Shown: positions 27,184 to 35,886 of the stretch, one piece after another
Position numbering within the stretch: the stretch's first letter is position 1
How the letters are laid out: every line of letters begins with the position of its first letter
DNA from: CAYNRA01 sp046296415
GTDB taxonomy: Bacteria > Bacteroidota > Bacteroidia > Cytophagales > Spirosomataceae
Assembly (NCBI GenBank): GCA_046296415.1
Contig: JBKBLN010000006.1
Span: 1-50,173 of the forward strand
DNA length: 50,173 bases
Direction: 5' to 3'
Translations under genes and position numbers: made by a program
The notes under the pieces: generated by a model
Seen by the model: only the letters and a program-made list of their open reading frames with translations
Told to the model about the DNA's origin: nothing
Database searches by the model: none

Positions 27184-27945
27184 ATGCCCGAATACTTCAA
27201 ATTCAATCATGACCCCGCTCACCCAAATCGCCTATTGGGTATCCCGTTTACAGAGATGGTGAGGATTGAAAAAGGAACTGTCTATCGACTAGATAACACC
27301 AATCGGCCCTCATCTTTCGATAACCCTGAGGACTTTTACATAGGCGCTTATCCGGTGACCCAAAAACTATTTGAAAGGGTGATGAATTTTAACCCATCTC
27401 AATACCGGGGTGAAAGTAGACCCGTGGAAACAATCTCATGGCGAGAATTAGTTCATGATGATGGGTTTCTGACTAGAATTAACAAATTACTTCTCGATTC
27501 CTTACCCCAAACAGAATGGGAATTTGCTCTTCCTTTCGAGTATCAGTGGCTTTACGCGGCCATAAAATCAAATTCTAGTATTCATTTTGAATATTCTGGA
27601 GGAAAAGAGATAAATGATTTTGGCTGGTGCAATTCTAACTCCAATTCAACTATGCCAGTAGGGTTAAAAACACCTAATAATCTCGGCATTTATGATTTAT
27701 GTGGAAACGTTTCGGAACTATGCTTGGATATGGAATTTATTTCGATGGGAGAACCCTCTTTCAAACCATTCAAAAATATTGATCGAAATTCACTGAAGTT
27801 AAAAACCACTAAAGGTGGAAGCTTTCGTGATTTTGAAAGTTCCATTCACACTCAACGCCGTGGAGCGATTGAACCTAACGTAAAAAATGAGTTTACAGGC
27901 TTTAGATTATGTCTCTCTAAATCAAAAATTATTTATGAAAATTGA
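27184..27945 (+). CDS. FGE-sulfatase (SUMF1-like) domain protein
   Basis: A 253-residue soluble protein, starting at ATG 27184 (an upstream GTG at 27124 adds a non-conserved tail). The formylglycine-generating-enzyme fold is shown in order by FYIGAYPVTQKLFERVM, NPSQYRG, RPVETISWRE, ALPFEYQWLYAAI, MPVGLKTPNNLGIYDLCGNVSEL, TTKGGSFRDF and the terminal TGFRLCL. True FGE oxidises a cysteine of sulfatases. There is no sulfatase here, so this is more likely a domain recruited for recognition or as a scaffold, as seen in several prokaryotic conflict systems. Its stop overlaps the start of the Roc-TIR gene by 11 nt. The catalytic cysteine pair cannot be confirmed by eye. AT-rich compared with the flanking metabolic genes. 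Confidence 0.8.
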   Translation: MPEYFKFNHDPAHPNRLLGIPFTEMVRIEKGTVYRLDNTNRPSSFDNPEDFYIGAYPVTQKLFERVMNFNPSQYRGESRPVETISWRELVHDDGFLTRINKLLLDSLPQTEWEFALPFEYQWLYAAIKSNSSIHFEYSGGKEINDFGWCNSNSNSTMPVGLKTPNNLGIYDLCGNVSELCLDMEFISMGEPSFKPFKNIDRNSLKLKTTKGGSFRDFESSIHTQRRGAIEPNVKNEFTGFRLCLSKSKIIYEN

Positions 27946-30904
27946 TCAGTGGCTGGAGAAAATAAATGCAAAGAGAGTGGCTAGTATTCAAGAAATAAAG
28001 ATTAAACATAAACAAACAGTTTTAAATTTTCACTCTGAAAATAAGCCAAAAATTATTTCCAAATTACATTATTATCAAAATGAGTATGGAGATATTGTTG
28101 GCCTAAATATTGCTGCATTAGATCCAAAAACTCATGAAGAATTTATTGAAGTATGGAAAGCAAACTACTCTCTTTTTTCAGAAAAACTAGAGGCATTGTA
28201 CATGTATAACAATGTTGACATTCTAGAGCTAAAAAACTTCCCCAAACTCACCTACCTCAACGTCAGCCAGAGCCCGGAACTTACCACGCTACATGTAGAC
28301 AAAGCCCCCAATCTAAAGGAAATTCACGCCAGTTTATGTCCAAAACTAACCGAGGTGAAACTAGGAGCTGAATTAAATGAGCTAGAAAAGCTGGATATCT
28401 CCAAAAGTCCGGTAGAGACATTTGAAACAAAGACAGAGCTCAAGAACCTAGCCTATTTCATTGCCTTTGAGACAAAATTCAAACAACTGAATTTGGCACA
28501 CATGAGCCAAATCAAATACCTCATTGCGCCTAAGAGTAAAATTTCGGAGATTGATTGGACGAAAGTAACATCCCTTCCGAAACTAGAATCCATTGAGTTA
28601 CCATCAGAATACACTTCCGATATTAATCGAATAACTGAAATTCTTAAACAACATGTTGGGCTTGATCTACGTAAGGAGTTAAATAACTATCTCAAAACCT
28701 TAAGCCAATCAGGATCTCAATCTCAAAAAAGACTTAAGATTCTTCTTCTAGGAAATACCACCAGTGGGAAATCAACTCTTCGACGGATTTTATTTTCCAA
28801 GGCCGGTAAAGAAATAGAAGCTGCTACTCAGGAAGGAATTGACGAAAATAACAAAGAAACAAGCACCCATGGGGCTATTATTGAAACCGAAACCTTAAAT
28901 TTAGCCAGTGTCGATTACCAAATTCAGGTATTTGATTTTGGTGGCCAAGATTATTACCATGCAACCCATTTGCCTTTTTATCAAGCACATACGTGGCATA
29001 TATTGATTTATGGTCCAGATGAGGATACAGAATTGAATTCTGCATACGAATATGGGCAGAAAACAGTGGAAGGTCGGGACGAGGTATTGTTTCCCATTAC
29101 CTATTGGTTAAAAAGTGTATCGAGTTATGGAGGGTCTAGCTCTGATGAAACAACCCAGAAATCTAGTAATCCCAAAGTCAACCTTGTCCAAAATATCAAA
29201 AAGGGTTGCACTACATCTTGGGAGCTAGACAGGTTTACTTTGAAAAAATTGAACGGACTGAATGTTGACGAGTTCAAAGAGTATAATTTTCATGAAGATG
29301 CCCCAGAACTCAAAAAATGGGTATTTGATAAAATCAAAACTCATGCACGGGAGGAGAAGATTTTAATTCCTGCTTTAAAATTACATAAGAAAATTGAGGG
29401 GGAATCGAATATTCTTTTGACAATTAATCAAGTTCATACAATGAGCTCGTCTGAAGATCTGAGTAATTCCATCGACTATTTAAAAGAATTACATGCCAAC
29501 CACTTAGGGTATTTTTTTCAATTCCAAGAGGATTCTCCGGATTCTGAAAATATCTCAACCAAATTAAACGCTGAAAAGTCCTTTTTCATCCGTGACCTCA
29601 CCCAATTCTCCCAATGGATTCACCAGATTCTCTCCAAAGAATTAATTTCGAGAAATGGGCAACATGGTTATTTTAATAGAGAGGAGGCTACAAAAAGACT
29701 TCGTACCAAAGCAGCTAAAGGTCATATTGATAAAATCATTACCTTTCTAGAAAAAGAACACATCATTTTTCCAGTACAAGGCAAAACCGATACATGGATC
29801 GCCCCAAGTTATTTATCTGCACCAAAATTACAAGTTGAACAACTTTTATTAGCGAGCTTTGATGAACCCGATGTTAAAATTTTTCTTCCTGATTTCTTTC
29901 ACACCAATCTGATCCACGTTTTGATCAAGGAATTCAAGGATAGCTTGGTGCAAGATCCTGAAAATAAGACCTACTTGCTGTGGAAAAATAAGATCTTACT
30001 TTACGAAGACAATAAGAAAGAGAAGTCCAATCAAAAAGCCTTTTTGCTATTGGAATTGATTTATCCGATGGATGCGGAGTATTCGAAGTACAAAATAGAA
30101 AACTCAGCTCTTGAGTGTCCGGTTTTGGTCATTCGGCGCAATCAGTCGGGATTTGTTGCGGAATCGATTTTTGCGAAAATTTATCAATACATAAACAAAC
30201 ATTTTACTGACAAAAATATTACCAAAGAAATTTGGCTCAAGTCAAAGCTGGGTGATTACATTCCCATTGATTGTTTGAACCAAAATAATAAAAATACCTA
30301 TTCAGAACGATTACAATCTGTCTATTACAATGAAACCTTCTATCCGATGCGAGATTTTCAGTATTTCATCAACGAGGGTTACAAATTGCCTAACAAAGTA
30401 TTTATCGCATATTCAAAGGCAAATGCCGACTTATTAGAAGAGTTCATTTTACACCTTCAACCCTACCGAGAACGAGGCGAATTGGATTTCTTTTATGATA
30501 AAGAATTGAGGATGGGCGATAAATGGGATGAGGCCATAAAAAAAGAGCTACTTGATAGCGATAAATTAGTGTGTCTCATTTCCCCACATTTACTCAATAC
30601 CCATTACGTAACACACTTGGAGTTACCTTTAGCGATTGAGAAAGGAAAGGAAATTATTCCTATCATATTGGAAGATTGTGATTGGATGAATTTACCTATC
30701 CGTGGAAAGAACAAAATTTTAAATGAATATTTAGGTCAATTCAATGCACCCAAAAAAGGAGAATACATTTCTTCCAATCGTTCAGAAAGGCAAAAGGAAT
30801 GGAACCTACTTGCAAAAAAACTAACATTAAAATCAAATGACCGAACACTTTCACAAACACCTGGACATTCTTCAGGGCTTGATCAACCGGATGGCCGGGA
30901 ATAG
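27935..30904 (+). CDS. LRR-Roc-COR-TIR (Roco-type GTPase with TIR effector)
   Basis: A 989-residue protein from ATG 27935 (ATG 27887 is possible but lies deep inside the upstream gene). Residues 1-80 are unassigned. LRR-like units follow at about 85-235 (LPKLTYLNVSQS-type, here FPKLTYLNVSQSPEL). A Roc GTPase domain has P-loop GNTTSGKST at 273-281, switch II DFGGQ at 334-338 and a G4-like LVQN. A COR-type linker occupies about 490-800. A TIR domain starts KVFIAYSKANADLLEEF at 820 and carries E896 in THLELPLAIEKG, the position of the NADase glutamate in TIR enzymes. I infer a sensor-switch-effector protein: LRR/FGE sensing, GTP-driven activation and NAD depletion. It overlaps both neighbours, so the three genes form one translational unit. 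Confidence 0.85.
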   Translation: MKIDQWLEKINAKRVASIQEIKIKHKQTVLNFHSENKPKIISKLHYYQNEYGDIVGLNIAALDPKTHEEFIEVWKANYSLFSEKLEALYMYNNVDILELKNFPKLTYLNVSQSPELTTLHVDKAPNLKEIHASLCPKLTEVKLGAELNELEKLDISKSPVETFETKTELKNLAYFIAFETKFKQLNLAHMSQIKYLIAPKSKISEIDWTKVTSLPKLESIELPSEYTSDINRITEILKQHVGLDLRKELNNYLKTLSQSGSQSQKRLKILLLGNTTSGKSTLRRILFSKAGKEIEAATQEGIDENNKETSTHGAIIETETLNLASVDYQIQVFDFGGQDYYHATHLPFYQAHTWHILIYGPDEDTELNSAYEYGQKTVEGRDEVLFPITYWLKSVSSYGGSSSDETTQKSSNPKVNLVQNIKKGCTTSWELDRFTLKKLNGLNVDEFKEYNFHEDAPELKKWVFDKIKTHAREEKILIPALKLHKKIEGESNILLTINQVHTMSSSEDLSNSIDYLKELHANHLGYFFQFQEDSPDSENISTKLNAEKSFFIRDLTQFSQWIHQILSKELISRNGQHGYFNREEATKRLRTKAAKGHIDKIITFLEKEHIIFPVQGKTDTWIAPSYLSAPKLQVEQLLLASFDEPDVKIFLPDFFHTNLIHVLIKEFKDSLVQDPENKTYLLWKNKILLYEDNKKEKSNQKAFLLLELIYPMDAEYSKYKIENSALECPVLVIRRNQSGFVAESIFAKIYQYINKHFTDKNITKEIWLKSKLGDYIPIDCLNQNNKNTYSERLQSVYYNETFYPMRDFQYFINEGYKLPNKVFIAYSKANADLLEEFILHLQPYRERGELDFFYDKELRMGDKWDEAIKKELLDSDKLVCLISPHLLNTHYVTHLELPLAIEKGKEIIPIILEDCDWMNLPIRGKNKILNEYLGQFNAPKKGEYISSNRSERQKEWNLLAKKLTLKSNDRTLSQTPGHSSGLDQPDGRE

Positions 30905-31256
30905 CTCATCGTGTAAAAACTACTGCGTGACGTTGGTTACGGGGGTTTTAGCCCTAGATCAAGTAAAGGCAGAGCACACGTTGACAGGTCTGGCTCTCAT
31001 CCCTGTTGTGCTGTTTTGCTTTTTGGATGCGTATTATTTGTCGCTGGAATGGCATTTCAAACAACAGTTTAGGGAACTAATCAAGCTTTGGCAAGAGGAT
31101 AAGCTCAAGACCAAGCACCTGTTCACCATACAACCCTCCGGCAAAGGGGTTCATGGTATTGGTTTGGTTTTAGAGGCTACAGGATCCTATTCCATCTTTC
31201 CGTTCTATGGGGCCTTGAGCTTGGTGATTGGGGTGTTGATTTGCATGAGCAAATAA
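30837..31256 (+). CDS. small three-helix membrane protein of the Roco-TIR unit
   Basis: A 139-residue protein whose ATG lies 68 nt inside the Roco-TIR gene in another frame. The long overlap is accepted because the early segment HLDILQGLINRMAGNSSSCK looks like the conserved amphipathic start of this small membrane family, and ATG 30891 would remove it. Hydrophobic helices lie at about residues 28-45, 49-68 (LTGLALIPVVLFCFLDAYYL) and 118-137. A charged cytoplasmic loop sits between the second and third. I have no family name. As the third gene of the unit it could be a membrane anchor, a pore-type second effector or an inhibitor. No signal peptide or catalytic motif is visible. Confidence 0.75.
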   Translation: MTEHFHKHLDILQGLINRMAGNSSSCKNYCVTLVTGVLALDQVKAEHTLTGLALIPVVLFCFLDAYYLSLEWHFKQQFRELIKLWQEDKLKTKHLFTIQPSGKGVHGIGLVLEATGSYSIFPFYGALSLVIGVLICMSK

Positions 31257-31798
31257 TTTTTTCAAACAGTTGATTCCAACGATTTCGCCTTCGAAACTGT
31301 AAAAAGGCCCCATCGAACCTATTGCGCCGAATACGACAGAGGAAAACAAAAAGAAAAATCGTCGGGTGGAATTTGTCGTGTTGTGAGAATATTGAATATC
31401 TAAACTTTTTGCAGGAAATCACGTGCTGCGCAGATTTCAAGTTTACCCAAAGGATTAAGAACGAGTAAATCCTGATCTCCTGTCGTTAGGATAATCTGCC
31501 TTTGCATCCAGTACAAGGTTCATGATAAAGTCATCCTTAGGATCATGATATCGTTTGCTTTGGAACGGATTAGGTGTAGTTCAGAGCAAAATCAATTTGC
31601 AATCTAGAATAATCGATATGCTAATTAATTTGGCTGGGTAGGTTTGTCTATTGTTATGGTCAACTCGTTCAAGATCCTACAAAAATCCCTCTTGGCCGAT
31701 TTTAACGTAGGACTCCTCTGGGCAGAAGAAAAGTCCATTCAATCCCAAAGAAATTTTCTCTATCTTAGTGGTTCTACAGCATTCAACTCCTGAATCCT
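31257..31798. other. intergenic stretch after the Roco-TIR unit
   Basis: About 540 nt with no intact gene. The central part holds a decayed PIN-domain sequence on the minus strand, listed separately. The rest shows no clear promoter, terminator or repeat. Confidence 0.55.
31400..31622 (-). pseudogene. decayed PIN-domain toxin (VapC-like) remnant
   Basis: Translating the minus strand gives a PIN-family C-terminus split between frames. RYHDPKDDFIMNLVLDAKAD reads in one frame, and after a shift near position 31494 the sequence continues as ILTTGDQDLLVLNPLG in another, ending at a TAG at 31400-31402. An N-terminal-looking piece, IILDCKLILL, is joined almost directly to this, with an in-frame TGA between them. 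The middle of the domain is therefore missing as well. DPKDDF and TGDQDLL match the acidic and TGD motifs of PIN ribonucleases of the TIGR00305 type. No antitoxin gene remains. Confidence 0.6.
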
Positions 31799-32281
31799 AT
31801 GCCAACGTATCAACTGACTATTAATAATCGTCCGGTCACCCTCCAAGCGGAGGCGGATATGCCCTTGGTTTGGGCTTTACGTGACCTTGCCAATTTAAAG
31901 GGCACCAAGTTTGGTTGCGGAATGGCCCAGTGCGGCGCCTGCACCGTTCACCTCAACGGCCAACCCATCCGGTCATGCCAAATGCCCCTGGGTTCGTTAC
32001 CTAAAAAAGCAAAAATCACCACCATAGAGGGCATCAGCACACCTACCCTTCATGCGGTGCAACAAGCTTGGATTGAAGAACAAGTACCTCAATGTGGGTA
32101 CTGCCAGTCAGGACAGATTATGTCGGCGGTGGCATTACTGAAAGAAAATCCGAAGCCCACCGAGGACGATATCCGGACAGCACTGGACGGACACCTTTGT
32201 CGATGCGGCACCTATGCTCGCATTCAGGCGGCGGTCCAGCGTGCTGCTGAAACACTAGCCAAAACGTCTTCTCCATCCTAA
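31799..32281 (+). CDS. [2Fe-2S] subunit of a molybdenum hydroxylase (IorA-like)
   Basis: A 160-residue iron-sulfur subunit with two [2Fe-2S] clusters. The plant-type ferredoxin motif is CGMAQCGACTVHLNG with a later SC. The C-terminal cluster motif is CGYCQSGQ, with its second half CRCGTY. Size and order match the small subunit of isoquinoline 1-oxidoreductase and related aldehyde or N-heterocycle hydroxylases. It has no export signal. It may be carried across the membrane with the Tat-type large subunit or remain cytoplasmic. The large-subunit gene begins 14 nt downstream. Confidence 0.92.
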   Translation: MPTYQLTINNRPVTLQAEADMPLVWALRDLANLKGTKFGCGMAQCGACTVHLNGQPIRSCQMPLGSLPKKAKITTIEGISTPTLHAVQQAWIEEQVPQCGYCQSGQIMSAVALLKENPKPTEDDIRTALDGHLCRCGTYARIQAAVQRAAETLAKTSSPS

Positions 32282-32295
32282 AACCCACTGATAAC

Positions 32296-34437
32296 ATGGC
32301 AACCCAACGCAGAGAATTTTTAAAAACCCTCGGCCTGACTGGACTTGGCATCGCCTTCGGTTTGGATGCAGTCGCCAACGGTCAAACCTTACATAAAGTG
32401 GCGAGTTCGGCACTTACTTTGGAGATTAATCCGTTTATTTTGATCGATACTCTCGGCAATATTACGTTGGTCAACACACGACCCGACATGGGCCAAGGCT
32501 CCACCCAGGCTGTTCCCTCTTTGCTAGCCGAAGAACTGGAGGTACGGTTGGATCAGGTTAAAATTGTTCAATCTGACGGGCGAGAGAAATATGGTTCTCA
32601 ACAGTCGGGAGGAAGTAGCTCGGTACGGGGTCTTTGGCTACCCCTCCGGCAAGCGGGTGCCGCCGCACGCGAAATGCTCATAAAGGCCGCGGCTCAGAAA
32701 CATGGCGCCGCGATTTCAGAATTTTATGCCAAAGAGGGAAGGATTTACCATCGTCCCTCCAATAAGAGTTATTCGTATGGTGAACTGTCGGAACTGGCTT
32801 CTACATTTGAAGTTCCTCAAAATCCAACCCTAAAAGATCCGAAAGATTTTAAATTACTAGGTAAATTCCATCCCCGACTGGATGTCCCAGATCGGGTAAC
32901 GGGTAAAGCCGTGTACGGAATCGATGTTCAGATACCCGGTATGGTCTATGCCAAAGTCGTGCATCCACCCCGAATTCACGATACCATCGGGACCATTCAA
33001 GACGCAGCTACGCGGAAAATACCCGGTGTTTTGGATGTGGTAAAAACCGAACGCGCCATGCCACATACCACCACTGAGGCCGTGGCTGTTATTGCGAGCA
33101 ACCAATGGGCCGCCCTCAAAGGGGCTAAGGCATTGGAGGTAACCTGGAAGTCGGCGACCGACAAATACCTTCGTCAAAACACCGCCGAATACTTTGCAGA
33201 CGCTCGGAAAGCGGCCAATAAGTCGGGCATCCGATTTGAAGAAAAAGGTGACTTCGATGCTGTTTTTCAGCAGGCCACCAATAAACTTGAAGCTGTATAC
33301 GAAACTCCCTTCTTGGCTCATGCCCCCATTGAATCGGAAAACGCCACCGTCCATGTAAAAGAAGACGGTAGCGTGGAAGTGTGGGCGCCGATCCAAGGGC
33401 CGGATGGCGCTTTAACCCAAGTAGCTCAATATTTGGGTATTCCCGAAGAAAAGGTAAAAATCAATGTTACCTTGCTGGGAGGATCTTTTGGCCGAAAAGC
33501 CTACATGGACTTTTTGAATGAAGCCTGCCACCTTTCGAAGCAATTGAAAAAGCCTGTAAAGGTGCTTTGGACGAAAGAGGACGATATCACCCTTGGGCCG
33601 TATCGCCCCGGCATGTTAAGTAAAATGCAGGCCGCCTGGACAGGCAACCGATCGATAGCATTTCATCACCAAGCCATCGGAGAATCCATCTTGGGACAAG
33701 TTTTCAAGGGATTACCCTCAACGCAGGCGGATCCCTGGTTGGGTGAAGAATTAAGTCAGCATAACCACCAATACGGTTTCAGCACACACAAAGTGAGCTA
33801 TTCTCGGGTAGAAACCAGCATACCCATCGTGTGGTGGCGCTCCGTATATGCTTCCAATTTTGGATGGGGACAGGAATGTTTCTTAGATGAGATAGCGCAC
33901 GCACAAGGAAAAGATCCGCTGGATTTCCGACTCGGACTTCTTAAAGCGGCTCCGCGGTACCAAAAGGTTCTTACCGAATTAGCCGAAATTGCCAAATACA
34001 AAGAGGTAGCTCCGGGTACCGCCAAAGGGATCGCGATGTTCCGTTCGTTTGATTCGATTTCGGCCGCCTGTGTGACTGTCGCCAAAACAGCGGATGGAAT
34101 CAAGGTTACGGACGTCGTCTCGGTGATTGATTGCGGGATGTATGTGAATCCGGACAACGTGAAGGCCCAAACCGAAGGAAATATCATCATGGGACTGCAA
34201 GCAGCCATGAAAGGAGGAATCACCTTTGAGGATCATCAATGCCAACAAAGCAATTTCCACGATTACGCGATCCTCCGACATTCCGAAACACCTAAAATGA
34301 CTATTCATATCATCGAGAATGGTGAAAAACCAGGGGGGGTCGGAGAACCTGGCTTGCCTCCTATTGCTCCAGCTTTAGGAAATGCATTGTTTAAACTAAC
34401 GGGGGAACGCCAAAGAACGTTACCGTTGGTGATGTAA
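32296..34437 (+). CDS. molybdopterin-binding large subunit of a molybdenum hydroxylase (IorB-like)
   Basis: A 713-residue subunit of the xanthine-oxidase family, IorB type. The N-terminus RREFLKTLGLTGLGIAFG is Tat-like, indicating export. A second CO_dh_L_c-type ferredoxin-fold segment, typical of IorB, is followed by the hammerhead domain (RVTGKAVYGIDV). Molybdopterin contacts include QGPDGALTQ, GGSFGRKAYMDF and the C-terminal GGVGEPGLPP, whose Glu is the catalytic base. The substrate (aldehyde or N-heterocycle) cannot be deduced. No maturation gene of the XdhC type is nearby. A strong terminator follows. Confidence 0.92.
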   Translation: MATQRREFLKTLGLTGLGIAFGLDAVANGQTLHKVASSALTLEINPFILIDTLGNITLVNTRPDMGQGSTQAVPSLLAEELEVRLDQVKIVQSDGREKYGSQQSGGSSSVRGLWLPLRQAGAAAREMLIKAAAQKHGAAISEFYAKEGRIYHRPSNKSYSYGELSELASTFEVPQNPTLKDPKDFKLLGKFHPRLDVPDRVTGKAVYGIDVQIPGMVYAKVVHPPRIHDTIGTIQDAATRKIPGVLDVVKTERAMPHTTTEAVAVIASNQWAALKGAKALEVTWKSATDKYLRQNTAEYFADARKAANKSGIRFEEKGDFDAVFQQATNKLEAVYETPFLAHAPIESENATVHVKEDGSVEVWAPIQGPDGALTQVAQYLGIPEEKVKINVTLLGGSFGRKAYMDFLNEACHLSKQLKKPVKVLWTKEDDITLGPYRPGMLSKMQAAWTGNRSIAFHHQAIGESILGQVFKGLPSTQADPWLGEELSQHNHQYGFSTHKVSYSRVETSIPIVWWRSVYASNFGWGQECFLDEIAHAQGKDPLDFRLGLLKAAPRYQKVLTELAEIAKYKEVAPGTAKGIAMFRSFDSISAACVTVAKTADGIKVTDVVSVIDCGMYVNPDNVKAQTEGNIIMGLQAAMKGGITFEDHQCQQSNFHDYAILRHSETPKMTIHIIENGEKPGGVGEPGLPPIAPALGNALFKLTGERQRTLPLVM

Positions 34438-34463
34438 GGATATCGTATCAATCATTCCCCCCA

Positions 34464-34515
34464 AGGAGTTTTTCATGTCACATCTCAAATGACAATGGAA
34501 AACTCCTATTTTTTT
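34464..34515 (+). terminator. Rho-independent terminator of the molybdenum hydroxylase operon
   Basis: A long imperfect hairpin begins AGGAGTTTTTCAT and closes with ATGGAAAACTCCT at 34507. It is followed by ATTTTTTTAG. It starts 27 nt after the iorB-like stop. Confidence 0.8.
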
Positions 34516-34771
34516 AGACTAATTCCATTTTTTGGAATTTTTCCAGAAATAACCAATCCGACTTCCAAAAAATTTAAACATTTTTTATAACTTTTTTGAT
34601 AATTTATTTACTTATTCGAGTATACGAGAGAGATTCAAAAGAGCCAGTTGTTGTTCATTGAAAAAAGAGTGTCACTCATTTCGGGTGGTATAAGTATTGA
34701 AAATTAATTAATCAACGAAGCAATTCGAAAATCAGAAATTAAAAATTTTCAATATTTATCAAATTAAAAAA
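34516..34771 (+). promoter_or_regulatory. AT-rich leader of the secreted protein gene with an 11-bp inverted repeat
   Basis: 256 nt without a gene, strongly AT-rich. TATTGAAAATT at 34695-34705 and AATTTTCAATA at 34744-34754 are exact inverse complements. They could fold into a leader hairpin with a 38-nt loop ending 17 nt before the ATG at 34772. The long leader and the following strong terminator suggest a monocistronic, highly expressed mRNA. Confidence 0.45.
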
Positions 34772-35347
34772 ATGACAACCTCCAACATCCTCCGCGCATT
34801 TGTTCTGTCCACTTCTATCGCTTTAGGAACATCTTTAGCAGCCGCTGCCCAAGACAACAATACCGATAACCACCAAATCACAGTAAGCATACCCAACGTC
34901 GCGTTATTGGATTTAGAAACAGGTGGCACTAGAAACTTCACCGCTTCCTTTGTACAACCTACTCCATTGGAAGCTGGACAAAAACTTAGCGCACCTGTAG
35001 ATAACTCAGATCTTTGGTTAAACTATTCATCCATCCTACCAAACTCGGGTGTCACATCTAGAAAAGTGAATGTAAAAGTTTCTGCGTTGATACCTGGTGT
35101 AACAATGAAAGTTCTAGCAAAAGCCTCTTCCACAGGGTTTGGAACATTAGGAACGCCAACGTCGATTGTAACCTTGACTACCGCTGACCAACCCGTGATC
35201 GAAGGTATCGGAAGTGCCTACACTGAGACAGGTGCTGCGAAAGGACATAACTTGGTTTACTCCTTTGTCGCGGAAGATGCCAACTATGCTAATCTACGAG
35301 CCAACAATACCACAGTAACGGTAACTTACACGTTATCAGATAACTAA
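34772..35347 (+). CDS. secreted beta-sandwich-type protein of unknown function
   Basis: A 191-residue protein with a signal peptide (LSTSIALGTSLAAAAQ) and a mature, Thr/Ser/Val-rich domain of alternating beta pattern (ITVSIPNVALLDLE, VNVKVSALIPGVTMKVL, TVTVTYTLSDN). The mature part contains no cysteine. It resembles small surface or fimbria-like proteins of Bacteroidota in composition, but I do not recognise a named family. It stands alone between two terminators, with a structured leader, which suggests independent, possibly abundant, expression. Confidence 0.75.
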   Translation: MTTSNILRAFVLSTSIALGTSLAAAAQDNNTDNHQITVSIPNVALLDLETGGTRNFTASFVQPTPLEAGQKLSAPVDNSDLWLNYSSILPNSGVTSRKVNVKVSALIPGVTMKVLAKASSTGFGTLGTPTSIVTLTTADQPVIEGIGSAYTETGAAKGHNLVYSFVAEDANYANLRANNTTVTVTYTLSDN

Positions 35348-35367
35348 GATTACTATAAATCCTTTAG

Positions 35368-35404
35368 CGGGTGATGTTAAACGAGCATCACCCGTTTTTT
35401 TTTG
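35368..35404 (+). terminator. Rho-independent terminator
   Basis: CGGGTGATG (35368-35376) pairs perfectly with CATCACCCG (35386-35394) around a 9-nt loop and is followed by nine T residues. It starts 20 nt after the stop of the secreted protein. Confidence 0.92.
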
Positions 35405-35886
35405 CCCCCAGTAATTCCATTCTCTGAACCTTCCTAAGCTCATTGTTTGTGCATGGATGACAGATGAAAATGAGGCGATTTATTGGTAGAATTTGGTTTC
35501 ACCACTATCGCAACCTGTTTGTTGTAGAGGCGTATACTCTCCCATGATTTTTTCCCGTCGGGTCAGTTTAGAGAGCGTTTGTATCAATTCCCCAGTCTAT
35601 ATGAGCCGTGCTTTAGGATTAAGTACCGTGGATACCCGATCATAGGGAAGCCTGTTTCCTATTGAAATTTCAACTTCTAAGTCAAATCGCACCCATGGTC
35701 CATTATACATAACCTAGCCTGATGAGGCTAGGAAAATGGAAGAAATTTTAATAAATAAAACGATAATTCATAATTCATAATTCAAAACCCTCTAATCGTT
35801 TATAATCGTTTAATTAACAGTCGTTTACAAAATTCTTTTTTACCTTCGCCTCTAGTCTTTCTGCCTATTCGTAGAAAGCGGAAGCC
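35405..35886. other. intergenic stretch before the TANFOR/GH19 gene
   Basis: About 480 nt without a gene. A perfect hairpin CCTAGCC-TGATGA-GGCTAGG lies at 35713-35732 with no T-tract. It is followed by short direct repeats of CATAATTCAT (35768-35783). A GTAGAGGCGTA word near 35523 resembles the arm of the palindrome at 11943. Confidence 0.6.

Noticed and set aside
27184..27945. Sulfatase-activating enzyme (true FGE)
   Set aside because: No sulfatase gene is nearby, and the linkage to a TIR GTPase favours a recruited domain; catalytic cysteines could not be confirmed.
31177..31440. 87-residue minus-strand frame
   Set aside because: It overlaps the end of the membrane protein gene and only partly overlaps the PIN remnant in the wrong frame.
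35713..35732. Terminator candidate CCTAGCC/GGCTAGG
   Set aside because: The stem is perfect but no T-tract follows on either strand, and a stronger terminator already lies at 35368-35404.
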